Source of the DNA: Gastrodia elata
Taxonomy: Eukaryota; Streptophyta; Magnoliopsida; Asparagales; Orchidaceae
Direction of reading: 5' to 3'
Length of the DNA: 64,000 nucleotides
Assembly (NCBI GenBank): GCA_016760335.1
Contig: CM028670.1
Coordinates: 38,979,746 to 39,043,745, forward strand
Notes under the pieces: model-generated
What the model saw: the letters and a program-made list of their open reading frames with translations, nothing else
What the model was told of the DNA's origin: nothing
The model's database searches: none
Made by a program: the position numbers and the translations under genes
Shown: one piece after another, positions 22,851-35,003 of the stretch
Layout: the number at the start of each line of letters is the position of its first letter
How positions within the stretch are numbered: position 1 is the first letter of the stretch

Positions 22851-23560
22851 ATGATCTCCTTGATATATAGCACCTTTATGGGATCGAACATCAGTGCGAC
22901 GACCGCTTTCGATAGCTTGTCTAAGATTTAGGTACTCATCATCTTTCGTATGAGTAATGGATACATCTCTATGGAGAATGGGCTCCACATTAATCATTAA
23001 GAGCATTGTACTCACCTAGTCACTACGTGCTGACTTGATATCCAATTTACGAAATTCTTCTTCCAGAGGACCCTCAGAGATGAGAGCGTTCAGAGTAGCA
23101 TAACGACTAAGCGCATCAGTTACCACATTTGCCTTTCCTGGATGCTACTGGATGTCTAGGTCATAGTCGCTGATCAGTTCCAGCCACCTCTGTCGGCAGT
23201 TTAACTCCCTTTGAGTGAATATATACTTCAAACTCTGATGATCTGTGAATATTGAGCACTATTTCCATATAGATAGTGACGCCAAATCTTCAAGGCAAAC
23301 ACTACAGCAGCTAGTTTGAGGTCATGAACAGCATAGTATCTTTCGTGTATCTTAACTAACAGGAAGCATAGGCTACCTTTCCTTCCTGTATTAACACAGC
23401 TCCTAAGCCTATACCAGAGGCGTCAGTATAGACCTGGTAATTCACACCTTCTTTAAGGAGAACTAGGACTGGGGCAGATGAAAGCGCGTCTTTTAGGGTT
23501 TAGAATGCTCCTTCACAAGCTGGTGACCACTCAAATGGCACAACCCTCTGAGTGAGCTTG
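22851..23560 (-). pseudogene. pol: Linker and RNase H domain, element C
   Basis: The RNase H region is recognisable from YQVYTDASGIGLGAVLIQEG near 23420 and the later HDLKLAAVVFALKIW and SLKYIFTQRELN signatures, in shifted frames. The linker toward integrase (22851-23100) parallels 14446-14706 of element B. No single frame is open for more than a short distance. Confidence 0.7.
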
Positions 23561-24366
23561 GTGAGTAGAGAGGCTATTTGGGAGAAGCCATTCACAAACT
23601 TCCTGCAGTCACCGGCCAAGCCCAGGAAGCTTCTGATGTCGGTTATTAATTTAGGCAGTACCCATTCTTGGATGGCGCTAACTTTGCTTTAATCTACTCT
23701 GATCCTGTGAGCATCTAATACATGGCCTAGGAAGGCGATAGATTCAAGCCAAAATTCGCACTTTGAATACTTGGCATACAACTGGTGGCTTCTTCAGTTC
23801 TTCCAATACTATCTCCTGAAATGACCTTCGTGTTCCTTTTTTGTCTTAAAATATATTAGAATATCATCTATGAACACGATGATGAATTTTTCAAGGTATG
23901 GTTTCAAGATACGTTGCATTAGGTCCATAAAGAGGGAAGGCGCATTTGTCAATCCAAACAACATTACTAGAAACTCATAGTGGCCATATCTGGTTCTGAA
24001 GGCAGTCTTTGCTAAGTCTGAGTCCTTTATTTGCAATTGATGGTATCCTGATCACAAATTGATCTTGGAGAACACTTTTGCTTCTGCTAATTGGTCGAAC
24101 AGATCATCGATGCAGGGCAGTGGGTACTTGTTCTTTACTGTTACTTTATTTAACTCTCTATTATCGATGCACATCCGCATTGATCCATCTCTCTTCTTGA
24201 CAAACAGAACTGGTGCTCCCCATGGGGATGAACTAGGCCTGATAAGACCATTCTCCAATAGTTCATGCAGTTGTTTGTCTAATTCTTGCAGTTCCTTATG
24301 CGCCATTCGATAAGGAGCATTAGAGATGGGCTGCATTCCTGGAACAATGTCGATTGCAAATTCCAC
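23561..24366 (-). pseudogene. pol: Reverse transcriptase, element C
   Basis: Fingers at 24052-24366 show ELLENGLIRPSSSPWGAPVL, RMCIDNRELNK and KYPLPCIDDLFDQL. Palm at 23809-24036 shows FRTRYGHYEFLVM, LFGLTNAPSLFMDLMQ and the catalytic FIDDILIYF (about 23863-23874). They are separated by a TGA at 24052-24054 where the conserved sequence is LRSGYHQ, a CGA-to-TGA change; the preceding Asp is Asn. The thumb (IRSFLGLAG, RKFVNGFSQIASLLTKLT) continues to about 23561 in another frame. Confidence 0.9.
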
Positions 24367-24456
24367 ATCTCGTGTAGGAGGAAGACCTGGTAGATCTTCC
24401 GAAAAAATGTCAGCAAATTCGCAAACGATGGGGTTCTTGGATAGGGAAACTTCTTC

Positions 24457-24900
24457 TTACTTTTCTCCCAGTATTGTTACTAGGAAGGCATCACAACCTT
24501 TCTGAACTAACATTTTCGCTTTGATAGCATTGATTAGCAAGGTTCTTGTGCTAAGCTTACCGAAGAAGCATCTGACCTTGCTACCACTACCTAAGATGAT
24601 CTTCTTTTTCATGCAGTTGATAGTGGCGTTATGTTGGCTTAGCCAATTCATGCCCAATATTATGTCGAAGTTGGCTATAGGAAGAACTACTAACTTGGCG
24701 TCAAATTCTTCATTCTCAATGGGGATTGGTACTTTGCAAAATTGGTGAGCTAGCATTTGGGCTCCAGAAGGTAACCCAACGTTAAGAGGATTAGCTAGGT
24801 GATACAAGGGTAGGTTAAGTGCTTTTGCCCAACCTTCAGACACAAAAGAATGGCTAGCCCCAGTGTCGAATAGGATGTTACAGGGCTTATCATTTATGCA
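24457..24900 (-). pseudogene. pro: Aspartic protease domain, element C
   Basis: The domain is nearly complete: CNILFDTGASHSFVSEGWAK with DTG at 24859-24867, then ILGMNWLSQHNATINCMKKK and LVQKGCDAFLVTILGEK. The reading frame extends above 24843 through the catalytic triad, so any start placed at 24843 is artificial. Downstream, SEDLPGLPPTRDVEFAIDIV links it to RT, the segment missing from element B. It would mature the polyprotein if the rest were intact. Confidence 0.87.
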
Positions 24901-25072
24901 AATTGAACCTAATCACAGATGTAATAATTACTAACTATGTTAAGCAAGTAATAATGATAAAAACTAGAGAGGCTCAAAAGCGTGTACATGATACCACATG
25001 ATTATCTTCAGTAGCCTCAACCGGAGTGAGGGTGTAAATACGGGCAGGGCCGGCAGGCCTGTTGTTATAGGT

Positions 25073-26195
25073 CTACCGTGGAGGCAGCCATGATGCCTTT
25101 GGGCGAGGGACATTGGCTATCTTACGCCTTGCAGCTAAAGTAGGAGGTGTTGCAGGATGAGCGGTTGCAGGCTTCTGAAATAGGTCGAAGACTTGGCGGC
25201 GCTTGGAGCGGTCGATCAAATCACCGTCGATTGTTTCCAAAGCCACACATTTAAAATTCATGGCCTGGCAGTCCGCAGGTGAAGTAGACACAACTCCCAT
25301 GGTAACACCGACCATATGGGTGAGGTTTTGTGCAACCATTAAACTGATTGGCAGAGGGAGCTTCGGCCTCGAACTGATATACTCTGGCTCATTTGGGAGG
25401 ATTCTGCTGGAATGAGGTGGACCGATTCTCCTCTTGGGTCCATCCATAGCTTGGTCTTGCTCTACTACGTTGGCAGTTTCAAGTAGTTCAGCAAAGTATG
25501 ATATGCGTAGCGGGACTACCTGGCTCCTGATAGAGGGACGCAGACTGCTCTGAAACTGGTGGCAGCGGTCTGGCTCAGTGGGAACAAAGCTAGTAGAAAA
25601 TCTTGCGGGGTGATGGAATTCTACTTTGTATGTAGACACGGATCAATCACCCTATTGTAGTTTTAGGAACATGTCCCCCAAGCTATGCTTGGCGGACAAG
25701 GGAATGAATCAGGCCTGGAATGCTTCGATGAATTCGTCCCAGGTAATGTTCTCGAGTTTTAAGTCAGCGAACTGTGCACGGTGGGTGGTGTCCCACCAAT
25801 ATTTAGCTTCGTCTTGGAGGAGGTGAGTGGTAAGACAAATTACCTCCGAGTCGGGACACTTAATACTCGTTAGATTCTTTTCTACCATTTTGATCCAAGT
25901 GGCGGTATCTACCGCAGAGAGACTCCCGTTGAAGGTAGGGGGCCTCAGGCAGAGGAAGCTGTGCAATAGTCCATCTACGAACTGTATGTGATGCTGGTAA
26001 GAGTAATGTAATGTCGGGGCAACTTCTGTCGTGGTGCGGTTCTGGTTTATCTGAGCTACGAGCAATCACTCCATTCTCTCATCCTGCTTGGCCAAAGCAT
26101 CTGCGACCTGCTTAGCTTGTTCCTGGTTTGATTTTGCTTATTTTTTGTTGGATTCCACCATCAGTTTGACTGCTTCCAGCAAGGCATTCGCCTCA
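25073..26195 (-). pseudogene. gag: Gag, element C (N-terminus truncated)
   Basis: Frames at 25709-26065 and 25073-25639 give LLHSFLCLRPPTFNGSLSAV, THLLQDEAKYWWDTTHRAQF and WDEFIEAFQ (gag core), then a linker and a zinc-knuckle remnant HPYGRCYHG, VYFTCGLPGHEF(stop)MC near 25250-25340. A coiled-coil-like stretch NQEQAKQVADALAKQDERME at about 26080-26140 with two stops precedes the core. The coding match ends near 26195, where non-coding sequence shared with 7141 begins, so the true start, leader and primer binding site were lost. Confidence 0.8.
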
Positions 26196-26197
26196 CA

Positions 26198-27014
26198 GTA
26201 AGCAAAAGTACTAAAAGAAAAGTCTAAACATAAGCATACTGATGATCATATGATGATATATGCTGATTTAAAATAGTAATCTGAAAGCGGTACAAATAGT
26301 AAGCATTAAAGTCTAGCATCCTATACATGTATCTACACAAGCGAGCAAATAAGACAAGAAAATATAGCTGATTGAAATAACATGCATCATCAACATGACA
26401 AACAGTAAGCTAAAAACTGAAAAGAACGTATAACTACCATATCAGAAAGTATTGACCAATCCGGCCCAATATATTCCCATAGCCTTTCTGGGCTAGGGCA
26501 GACATAATATAATAGTAAAAAAAAACTGAAGTAGTAGATAATACTATGCAAATATATTTTAGTTATTTACTTTTATTTTTGTGGACAATTTCAGAAATGA
26601 CTGATGAGTCAAGCACATCTGCAAGACTGAGTGGGTTATAAGCTTAACACACACTCCTCAATGAGTAATGTTAAGCATCCTGATTTCTCCTTACCCCTAT
26701 CCATTAGAGTAATGTGCACCATAATCCACCATGAACTGAACCCAATTGCAACTATTTTCCTAATATTTTAAGTTTTCATTTCTTATGCAGCAATATTTTT
26801 TTATATGACATGTCCAAGAAAAAATAAACACAAAGTCAAGGAATGCGTAACACAAAATCAAGTAGTTGGCAAGGGACTCTACTAATATGGTGATATCATT
26901 TGTTATCTAATTAAATCATTCTATCTATTCCGAGTTACACAAATTCTGGATCTCCAATTCCTACTATCGAGTGTAACTTAGAAGCACGTCTTTATAGGTT
27001 AAAAGGATTAGAAC
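26198..27014 (-). other. Leader-like non-coding segment beside LTR D
   Basis: The first ~90 bases match 7141-7250. The later part (ACTGATGAGTCAAGCACATC, CTCCTCAATGAGTAATGTTA and following to the LTR edge) matches 33302-33963. No frame or primer binding site was found. It is a repeated module of the element family, either a 5' untranslated region or part of a non-autonomous relative. Confidence 0.6.
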
Positions 27015-29133
27015 TGATCAGGTCCTAATCTAATTCAATCAAGTACGACTACAGGTTTAAGAAATAAATCACAACGTCCTAATTTGATGAATTTAGACGC
27101 TTTATCTAAGATTTGATCAAGATCGACTAAATTAGGGATTATGATCTTAACACTACAAGATTAGAGTTAAGCACATAATCCAAAGGTACAATCTAAGGAG
27201 TCTAAGGTTTTAATCTAATGTGATCTAATAATTAAGGCTAATCCTTTTAAGTAAATATAATAATAGGATGATTCTCCTATCCTAAATCTAATGTTGAAAG
27301 ATAAAATAATCAAAATTAAATTGAAAAATATAGAAACTAATAAAATTAAGAATTCATTCATTGAATAATCCTATTATTCAATAAATAAAATCTATTCTAT
27401 GATCTAGCCTTAGTCTTAGGGATGATCCTAATGTGATGTGAAAGCTCCTAAGAAAAAGACTTAGAGGAAAATTAGAGAATTTTATTAAGTTGATAGAATT
27501 ACTGATTTTGATCACTTAAATGATCCTATTAGGGTTCTAATATTGGTTTTACTGATTTAGAAACTAATTTAAGAGTTAAAGATGCTTAACTTAAATTTTT
27601 GAGCCCCTACTTTAGGGTCCAAAAAGCAACTTTTTGAATTAGGGATCTAATTAGAATTTCTTACTACCAAATAATTCCTTACTATCTAACATGAAGATAT
27701 ATAATAAGTACGCTCAATTTGAATAAGAAATGGGTCCTATAGGTCCAAACTAATATTTCTGACCTAAGGGGCATTTTTGATAGTTTACGCCTAATGGAAT
27801 CTAAATTTTTATATAGTTTACTATTGGCTGCTATTCAATTATTCCATAAAGTTCAAAAACACTGCATTCTGAGGTCAGATGGCTAAGTTATGGCTATTTC
27901 AATTTTTAAGGGCAATTCGGTAATTTTGTTGGTCAACGGGGCAAAAACCAAACTTTTTCGTTTGAAGTCCAAATTCAACAAACTCAGTTTTTATAGCTTC
28001 CCTATAGTGTACTGAGTGCTTTGACAGGGAGTAAAGTCAATTTGGACTTCAAATGGCCAAGTTAGAGCTTAACTAGGGTTATAAGTATTTTAGTTATTTG
28101 TGATTTTTTAGGGTTTAGATCCTAAATATTATTTAAGTTTATTGATAACAGTAAATTCTATGCTAGTTAGCACTTTGAATTTTTGAATTTGAAGTTGAAT
28201 TGACCAAGTTATGGTCAATTGAAAACAATGGGCATTTTAGTCTATTTTTAGGGTAGGGTCCTAAATGTGAGTTTTCAAACTAAGATTCAAATGGGAAAAC
28301 TAATACTACTATAGTGTTGGGGCTATTCTCGTATATATTTTAAAACCCATATTAACTACATTTGGATAATTAGATTAAAAGTTATGATTATTTATTTATG
28401 ACCTAAAATATCACTGCATTATACGCACCCCGAAATGAATTTTTGAATTATGTCATTTAATTCATTTTATTTTTCTAAGTAAAATGAGACATATTTGCTA
28501 TGGTAGATCATTATATAAAGAGTTATTAAATTTTAAAATTTTGAATTAAATAATTAATTTTACTATTCATTTATTCAATTTAAATGAATTTAATATTCAA
28601 AAACTTATAATAATCTTACTATTTATTTTAATTCAATTAATTAAATATATTAATTGATTTAATTAAGGTTTACTGCCTTTAATTAAATTAAATAAACTAG
28701 TTGATTATCTTAATATTAATTAATCTTAATTAATCCATTAGTGTTAAAAATTAAAGAAAATGCTAACTATAATTTCAATTAATTGAATTAGTTTTTGTAA
28801 TTAATAATTAACTAATTAAATAATTACATTGTGTCAATATTATTAAATTAATTATTGTTTTAATGTATTAATAATTAACTATTGTTTACCGTTAATTAAA
28901 TTAACTTCATCATTAAGTTAATTAACTGATTATTAATTACTGATTAATGCTAACTAATACTAATTTAACTGACATAATGTGTAGATATATATATATAAAT
29001 AAAGTCCTAAAGTGTCTGTCAAAATATATAACTATAATTATGTATAAGTTCTGTTATTAGTATATATTTATATAATTATAGGCCGCCCCGTGTCGGTGGC
29101 GGGCCCCGCCGCCATTAAATCCTGCATAAGAAT

Positions 29134-29167
<34 letters not shown>

Positions 29168-30590
29168 TCTTATGCTGGATTTAATGGCGGCGGGGCCCGC
29201 CATCGACAATGTGCGGCCTATGATTAGGCTCGCCAGAGAAGGTGGGGCCCACCCTGCCACGCAGCAGGGCACGGTTGGCCGCAGCACAACGGGTGGGTCC
29301 CACCGCTGATCACGGCTGTCAGTGCGGGGCCCAGCAGAACGCGTGGCAGCACGCGATACGCTGGGCTGGCACTGGCGGGGCCCACAGCCTGTGCACGAGG
29401 CTTGCGACCCAGAATGGAGCCGCGGGCCGGGGTTGACCCGGTCCAACCCGCATCAGATCGCCGTCCCTGCTGAAGGCCAAGGCTAGGGTTCGAAAATCAC
29501 GGCCCTCCGGCCATTACCGGGGTCCGACCCGTGTGTCGAAGGGTAGGCCACGACGCGCTACACATGGCCGGTGGTTTCATCACGAGGGATGGTCGATGGC
29601 ATGAGCTAGGGCTAGCCCTAGCTTCTAGGGCTCGGCTCGAGTGGGCTCTTACGGAAACCACTGTGGACAACTACCATAATTGATCCGATCGAACCGCTAA
29701 AATGACGATCTGATTTGCTCAATGCTCAATCTAGGGCTCGGAATAATCATATGAATCGATATATAGCAATTTCATTAATCAAAAGGAGGGATCAAGGAGT
29801 ACCTGGTGCGACGGCTATCGATGTCTTAGGGTTCTAGGGGGGCCAGAGTTCGATCCTCCAAAACTCCTGATCCCTACGCATCGGCCAGGTCTTAAGGGCC
29901 CTGAGGCAGAGGTTGCGATGCTCGGGTGGACGCCGGTTGGCCTGGGACGCGGCGGAGGGCCACGTGGTGCGGGCGACGGGAGCGAGGAAGGAGACGGAGC
30001 CCAAGCCGTCCGATTTGGTCTCGATCGGACGGCTCGGATCGCACGATCCGAGCAGACGGCGGGAGGGACGGCGTCCGCAATAATGGATGACGCGGGTTTT
30101 AAACTAATGGCACCGTTTATGAAAATTAAATATTAATTTTAAATAATTTATTAAATCCTAATATAATTAATTAATCCTAATTAGATTTATCATCTTCTAA
30201 AAATCCCCAAATACTCACCCCTAGCTAATTGAGAGGTGAGGAACGTAACGACGATGTCAGATTTTCGATTCGACGAGTATTTTAATTTCTTAATTTTTAG
30301 GGTATTTTAAATACTATTAAAATATTCATCAAAATTTTGACGACTTCTGATTGACACGAAAACATCACCCCTAGCTAATTTGGCGGAGTCCATTTTTCGA
30401 TTTGAGGTCTATTTAGACAGATCACATTTTAAGGTTTCTAGATTTTCCAAAAATCAGAATTTGATCCATTTGTCTCTTGATCTGGGCTAGGTCTTAGTGG
30501 ATGACCCATAATGACTTGATTAATACTTAGGATCAGGATTAGAACTGAGATTAGTCCTAATTAACTAGGGTAACAACTTGAATTATTACA
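27015..30590 (-). mobile_element. LTR D (3.6 kb), partner of LTR C
   Basis: It runs from TGATCAGG at 27015 to ATTACA at 30590. It matches LTR C throughout, including AT block, TATA-like site (29061-29074), GC block (29170-30110), hairpin blocks (30214-30274, near 30365) and terminal dyad (30570-30589, one arm altered). Its one large novelty is a 55-base inverted duplication around a (TA)n run at 29082-29217. It ends directly against LTR E with no flanking host sequence. Frames at 29057-29446 and 29892-30136 are GC-block frames without known domains. Confidence 0.83.
29082..29217. repeat. Palindrome: inverted duplication around (TA)n
   Basis: The GC-rich segment GGCCGC...GGGCCCCGCCGCCATTAAATCC... 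at 29082-29136 is repeated in reverse complement at 29163-29217, with only (TA)n between. LTR C has the right-hand copy only (20041-20093), so the left copy is a later event in LTR D. The result is a hairpin of about 55-bp arms placed between the TATA-like site and the GC block. Confidence 0.92.
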
Positions 30591-33301
30591 TAACCTAAGG
30601 GTAAAGTCTAGGGATCTAAGGTTCCAATTCTAAGTGAACTAATGATTGAGGTAAATTCGATTAAGCAAAGTCAAGCTTAATAGGATAATTCTCCTAATCT
30701 TATTCTAAGGTTGAAAGATAAAATAATCAAAATGAAATTATAAAAATCTAAAAACTAATAAAATCAAGGATTCATTTATTGAATAACTTCGTTATTTAAT
30801 GAATAAAATCTAACCTAATATATATCCTTAATCCTAAGGAACAGATCTTAAGGTGATGTGAGGATTCTTAATGAGCTCCTAATGAAGAACTTAAGGATGT
30901 TATAAGAGTTGATTTAATTTATTTCCATTCGCTAGTTTTATTTAATTTGAAGGTTAAGGGTGCATTTTAGTTAAGTAAGGAATATTTTCCTTAGAAATTT
31001 TCAAACCTAAATTAGGTTTTTTGATAAATTATTCAAACTGAGAGATTTAAGACTTAATTAGATCATAAATTAGTTTTATTACTAGTTTTACTAATTTAAA
31101 AGGTATTTTAAGAGTTAAGGGTACTTAACTTAAGTTTTTGGGCAAAATGGTCATCCATTTTGCCCCTATTTCAAAGGTCCAAAAAATTACTTTTTGAATT
31201 TAAGCTCTAAATTAGAATTTCTTACTGTCAAATGATTCTTTACTGTTTAATATAAAAATAGACAGTAAGTACACCAAATTTGGATAGAAAATGGGTCATA
31301 TAAGTTCAAACTAGGGTTTTTGACCTAAGGGGCATTTTAGTAAAATTCACTTAATGGAATCTAAATTTTTGTGCAGTTTACTATTGGCACTAAAATTTTA
31401 AGCCATCTAGCACTTTAAATTTTTTGATTTGGAGCTAAAGTGACTAAGATATGATTAAAACAAAATATAGGGTTTTAAGGGTAATTAAGATATATCCTAA
31501 AAATCATTAAGCAACTAAGTACCCAATGGCAAAATTAATACTATCAGGGTGTTTTTAATATTCTCCTGATTATTTTAAGACCTATATTGACTATATTTAG
31601 GTCACTAAGTACAAAGTTATGAGGGTTCAAAGTTTTTGGTACAAATGAGAGGATGTCCTAAAATATCACTATGTTGTTATCTAGGCATCCTATGGGAAAT
31701 TAATACTACCGTTAAATTTCTCTTATTTTTCTGATAAAAATGAGATATAAATTTAATATGTTTGGATCATTGATTTGCAAATTATGAGTGTTTGAAGTTC
31801 GGTTAATTATACAATTAATCTAATTAAAGTTTTAATATATTATTTGATTACTAAAATTTAAACCCTGCAGGTTTAACAGTTTTGATCTGACGGCAGGCCC
31901 CACAGGTCGAGTCAGCGGAGTGATCGAGACTGCGGGTCCCACGGGCACTGGTGGAGCCAACAGAAGCGGGGCCCGCATGAAACGCGGCACCAGCGACTGG
32001 AGGCAAGGCTGCATTGGGGGCTCCCTGACATCAGCGAATCGGACCGCGGGTCCCACTACTACATTTCTGCGCCTGCATGCGACCCGCGCATGCGAACACA
32101 GGTCGGGTCCGACCCAACCCGACCCGGGGTGCCGACACCCTCGCTCGACAAAGCCTGAGACCCCTCGTCCAGGGCACGAGTTCCCACGCTACGCCGGTGG
32201 TGCCGTGGCTAGACCCGCATGCCACTTGAATGGGCTCCTCGCGGCCTTCACAACGGTGGTCGAATCCGGAGGTGGGGTGCATGGAGACGGGAGGTAGGTC
32301 AAAACCTAGTTCTAGGGTTTGAGACCGAGAGGGGGATGCGCCGTGAGGCTGCATGTCATCGTAGATCGATTGTCAAATTGACGATCAATACTACGACTTA
32401 AGGCTCCAAACAATTGTTAGATACATTACAATGCATGAAATGGGTAATGAAGTTTCAAACGAGCAAGAATCGAGTCAGGTAAGCGAGGAAATGGGGGTAC
32501 CTGATCGTTGGCTAGGGTTCACTTGGGGGATCAGCCGGCAGCTTGAGGGTTCGACCCAATCTTTCCAAGTACGGGGATTGCAGATGCTCAGAGGCTCAAG
32601 TCTAGGCTGTGGCGGAGACTGCGATGCCACGCGGTGGCGGCAATTGGCCGATCGGGCGGCGTGCCACGCGTGTCTGCACGAGGGAGGAGGACTTCGGGGA
32701 CAATCAATTAGGATCATTCGATCGAACGACGAATGATGCACCGCTTAGATCCGACCCGATAGGTATGCAGATCCAACCCGTAAGGTATGCAGATCCGACC
32801 CGTTAGTCCTAAACGGCGGGTCCCACCCGCCGATTAATAATTAATATAATAAATTAATAAAATATATAATTTCTTAATTTAAAAGTAACTAAATGGTTTA
32901 CAGAAAAATTCCAAATATTCACCCCTAGCTAATTGAGGGGTGAGGAATGCAATGGGGATGTCGAATTTTTGATTCGACGAGTATTTTATTTTCAAAATTT
33001 TTGAAGTATTTAAATATTCGATGAAATTTTAAGGACTTTTGATTGACTCCAAATCATGACCCCTAGTTAATTTGAGGGCAATGAGCATAATGGCAAAATC
33101 CAATTTTTGATATGAGGTCAATTTAGATAGGTCAATTTCTAGGGTTTCTGGATTTCCCAAAAATCAGGATTTGATCCATTTGATCCTTGATTTGGACTAG
33201 GTCTTAGTAGAAGACTCCTAAAGATCTAATTAGCACTTATGATCAAAAATTAGGACCTGGGTTAGTCCTAACTAACTTGGGTAACAACTTGGGTTATTAC
33301 A
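30591..33301 (-). mobile_element. LTR E, truncated and older
   Basis: From about 30591 (AACCTAAGGGTAAAGTCTAG) it aligns to LTR C from about 18135 onward, so roughly the first 150 bases are missing. The right end is complete with terminal dyad GTAACAAC...GTTATTAC (33281-33300). It has the GC block (31870-32330, 32480-32830), TCP-type sites and hairpin blocks (32918-32978, near 33058). It is much more diverged from C and D than they are from each other. The frames at 31832-32806 are overlapping GC-block frames on both strands without recognisable domains. Confidence 0.75.
32748..32806. repeat. 22-bp tandem repeat in LTR E
   Basis: GATCCGACCCGATAGGTATG... repeats with a 22-bp period for about 2.7 copies (32748-32769, 32770-32791, 32792 on). 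LTRs C and D lack it at the same place. Confidence 0.85.
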
Positions 33302-33963
33302 GGAAGCTGATTGAAGTAAAATGCAACTATAAACAGTAAACAGTAAAATAGTAACATGTATATAATGACTGCCATATCAAAAGAGGGCTAAACTAGCCTG
33401 CTAACATCAAAAGAATTCTTAGCATCATAAGAGGCTAAGGCGACAAAGTTTCAGTGTCATAAGAGGCTAAGGCGACAAGGATTTTAGCGTCCTAAGGCGA
33501 AATAACTGAACTCAGAGGCAGCATATACATATGCAATAAGATTTTAATTATTTACTTTACTTATATGGACAGATCCAGAAATAACTGATGAGTCAAGCAC
33601 ATCTGCAAGACTGTTCGGGTCCCAACATAACACAACACTCCTCAATGAGTAATGTTATATAATCCTTATCTCACATTACCTCTGTCCATTAGGGTAAACT
33701 GTGCAAAATCAACCAGAAATTAAACCCAATGCAAATCTTATCCTAATTATTCTAAATTTTTATTTCATACACAATATTGTCTTATATGTCATGTTCAAGG
33801 TAAATGCATAAAATACAAGGAATGCAAAAGCAACAATGATTCAATAGTGAGCAAGAGACTCTACTACACATAGTGATATCAGTTATTATCTTTTTAACCA
33901 TTCTAACTATTTTAAATTATACAACTTAGAAACATGGACTTATAAGTTAATAATAATCAGAAC
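33302..33963 (-). other. Leader-like non-coding segment beside an LTR stub
   Basis: It matches the later part of 26198-27014 (ACTGATGAGTCAAGCACATC at about 33585) and holds a short direct repeat, CATAAGAGGCTAAGGCGACA, near 33427 and 33460. No purine tract separates it from LTR E, so the normal interior has been deleted between them. Confidence 0.6.
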
Positions 33964-34017
33964 TGATCACGTTCTAATTTAATCCAATCAGACTCAACTA
34001 TAAGTTAAATAATAAAT
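33964..34017 (-). mobile_element. LTR stub F
   Basis: TGATCACGTTCTAATTTAAT and following match the first ~55 bases of LTRs C and D, then stop at about 34017 where the duplicated unit starts. The remaining LTR is absent from the window. Confidence 0.6.
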
Positions 34018-34081
34018 CATCACGAAGAGATTGGATCGATGTGTTAAGACAGTTCCGACGATGGAGAACAGAGAAAAATCT

Positions 34082-34089
34082 CTTTTATA
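34082..34089 (-). promoter_or_regulatory. TATA box, copy 1
   Basis: The minus strand reads AGAAATATAAAAGAGATTTT, a good plant TATA context, conserved base for base at 39931-39938. Transcription would run left into LTR stub F, where the sequence that follows in the other copy has been cut off. Confidence 0.5.
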
Positions 34090-34590
34090 TTTCTGAAGAC
34101 AGCTCTGCATTTTTTCTAACGTGAGGATTTAAATAAATGAAAGTCAGTCCATTTTTAATTTTTAACGATTGTATTTACCAATTAAAAAATATTCAGCATG
34201 TTAGAAAATTTTGAATTTCAAAATTCAAAATACAATTCTCACAGAATTTATTATCATACAATATATTTAATATAGGAAAATCTCCATATTTAATTTATAA
34301 CAGGGGGATTTAAAATTTAAAAAATTCCACACGATTGCGTATTTTGAATTTAAGAATTCAAAAATAAATTTCTAACACAAGTCAATAGAAAGCAATATTT
34401 GATCAAAAGGACTGAGTTGTTGCGGTTGATAGAACTTGTTTTTCAATCATGCACATCTATACTAGTAAACATAAAAATTACCCGTGCATACAAATACAAC
34501 TTATCCATGCATGTATGCAAAAGTCTAATGAATTTCTTACACACATTAAATTCAGTATTGACAATACTTGCACACACAATTCCAAAGCAC

Positions 34591-35003
34591 ATAAAAACAT
34601 AATCATTTTCTCAAATATATACATATTTCACATAAATTTTCACACACCACAACACAACGGTACAAACAAAACACATGCATATAAATTTTTGAATCAAATA
34701 CACTAAAGTCATACAAAATTCTAAAGCACATAATAACATAATCATTTTCATAAACATAAATATACATATTTTACATAAATTTTCACACACCACAAAACAA
34801 CCTTACAAACAAAACACGTGCATATAAATTTTTGAATCAAATACACTAAAGTCACACACATGTTTCACACATTCATGTGATTCTTATATATAAATGAAGG
34901 TTGATGAATTCACTAACTCACATATAATTTTTGCACATAAAATCTAAATAAAAATATTTACCCCAACATAACTCTCACAACCACACATAATTTTCTCATA
35001 TAC
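34591..35003. repeat. About 1.5 founder satellite monomers
   Basis: One partial (34591-34727) and one full (34728-35003) copy of the monomer seen in the 40.4-57.2 kb array, with the same order of phrases: AAAGCACATAA, CACACACCACAA, GCATATAAATTTTTG, ACATAAAATCT, ATATTTACCCC, TTTTCTCATATACCC. They are more diverged than the array copies and are followed by the same flank (CCCGAAGTTAAAACTGTTAC) that ends the array. Confidence 0.85.

Noticed and set aside
29892..30136. Similar frame pairs at 20761-21005 and 29892-30136, suggesting a conserved protein
   Set aside because: The similarity comes from the LTR C and LTR D relationship at DNA level; both strands are open, which points to composition.
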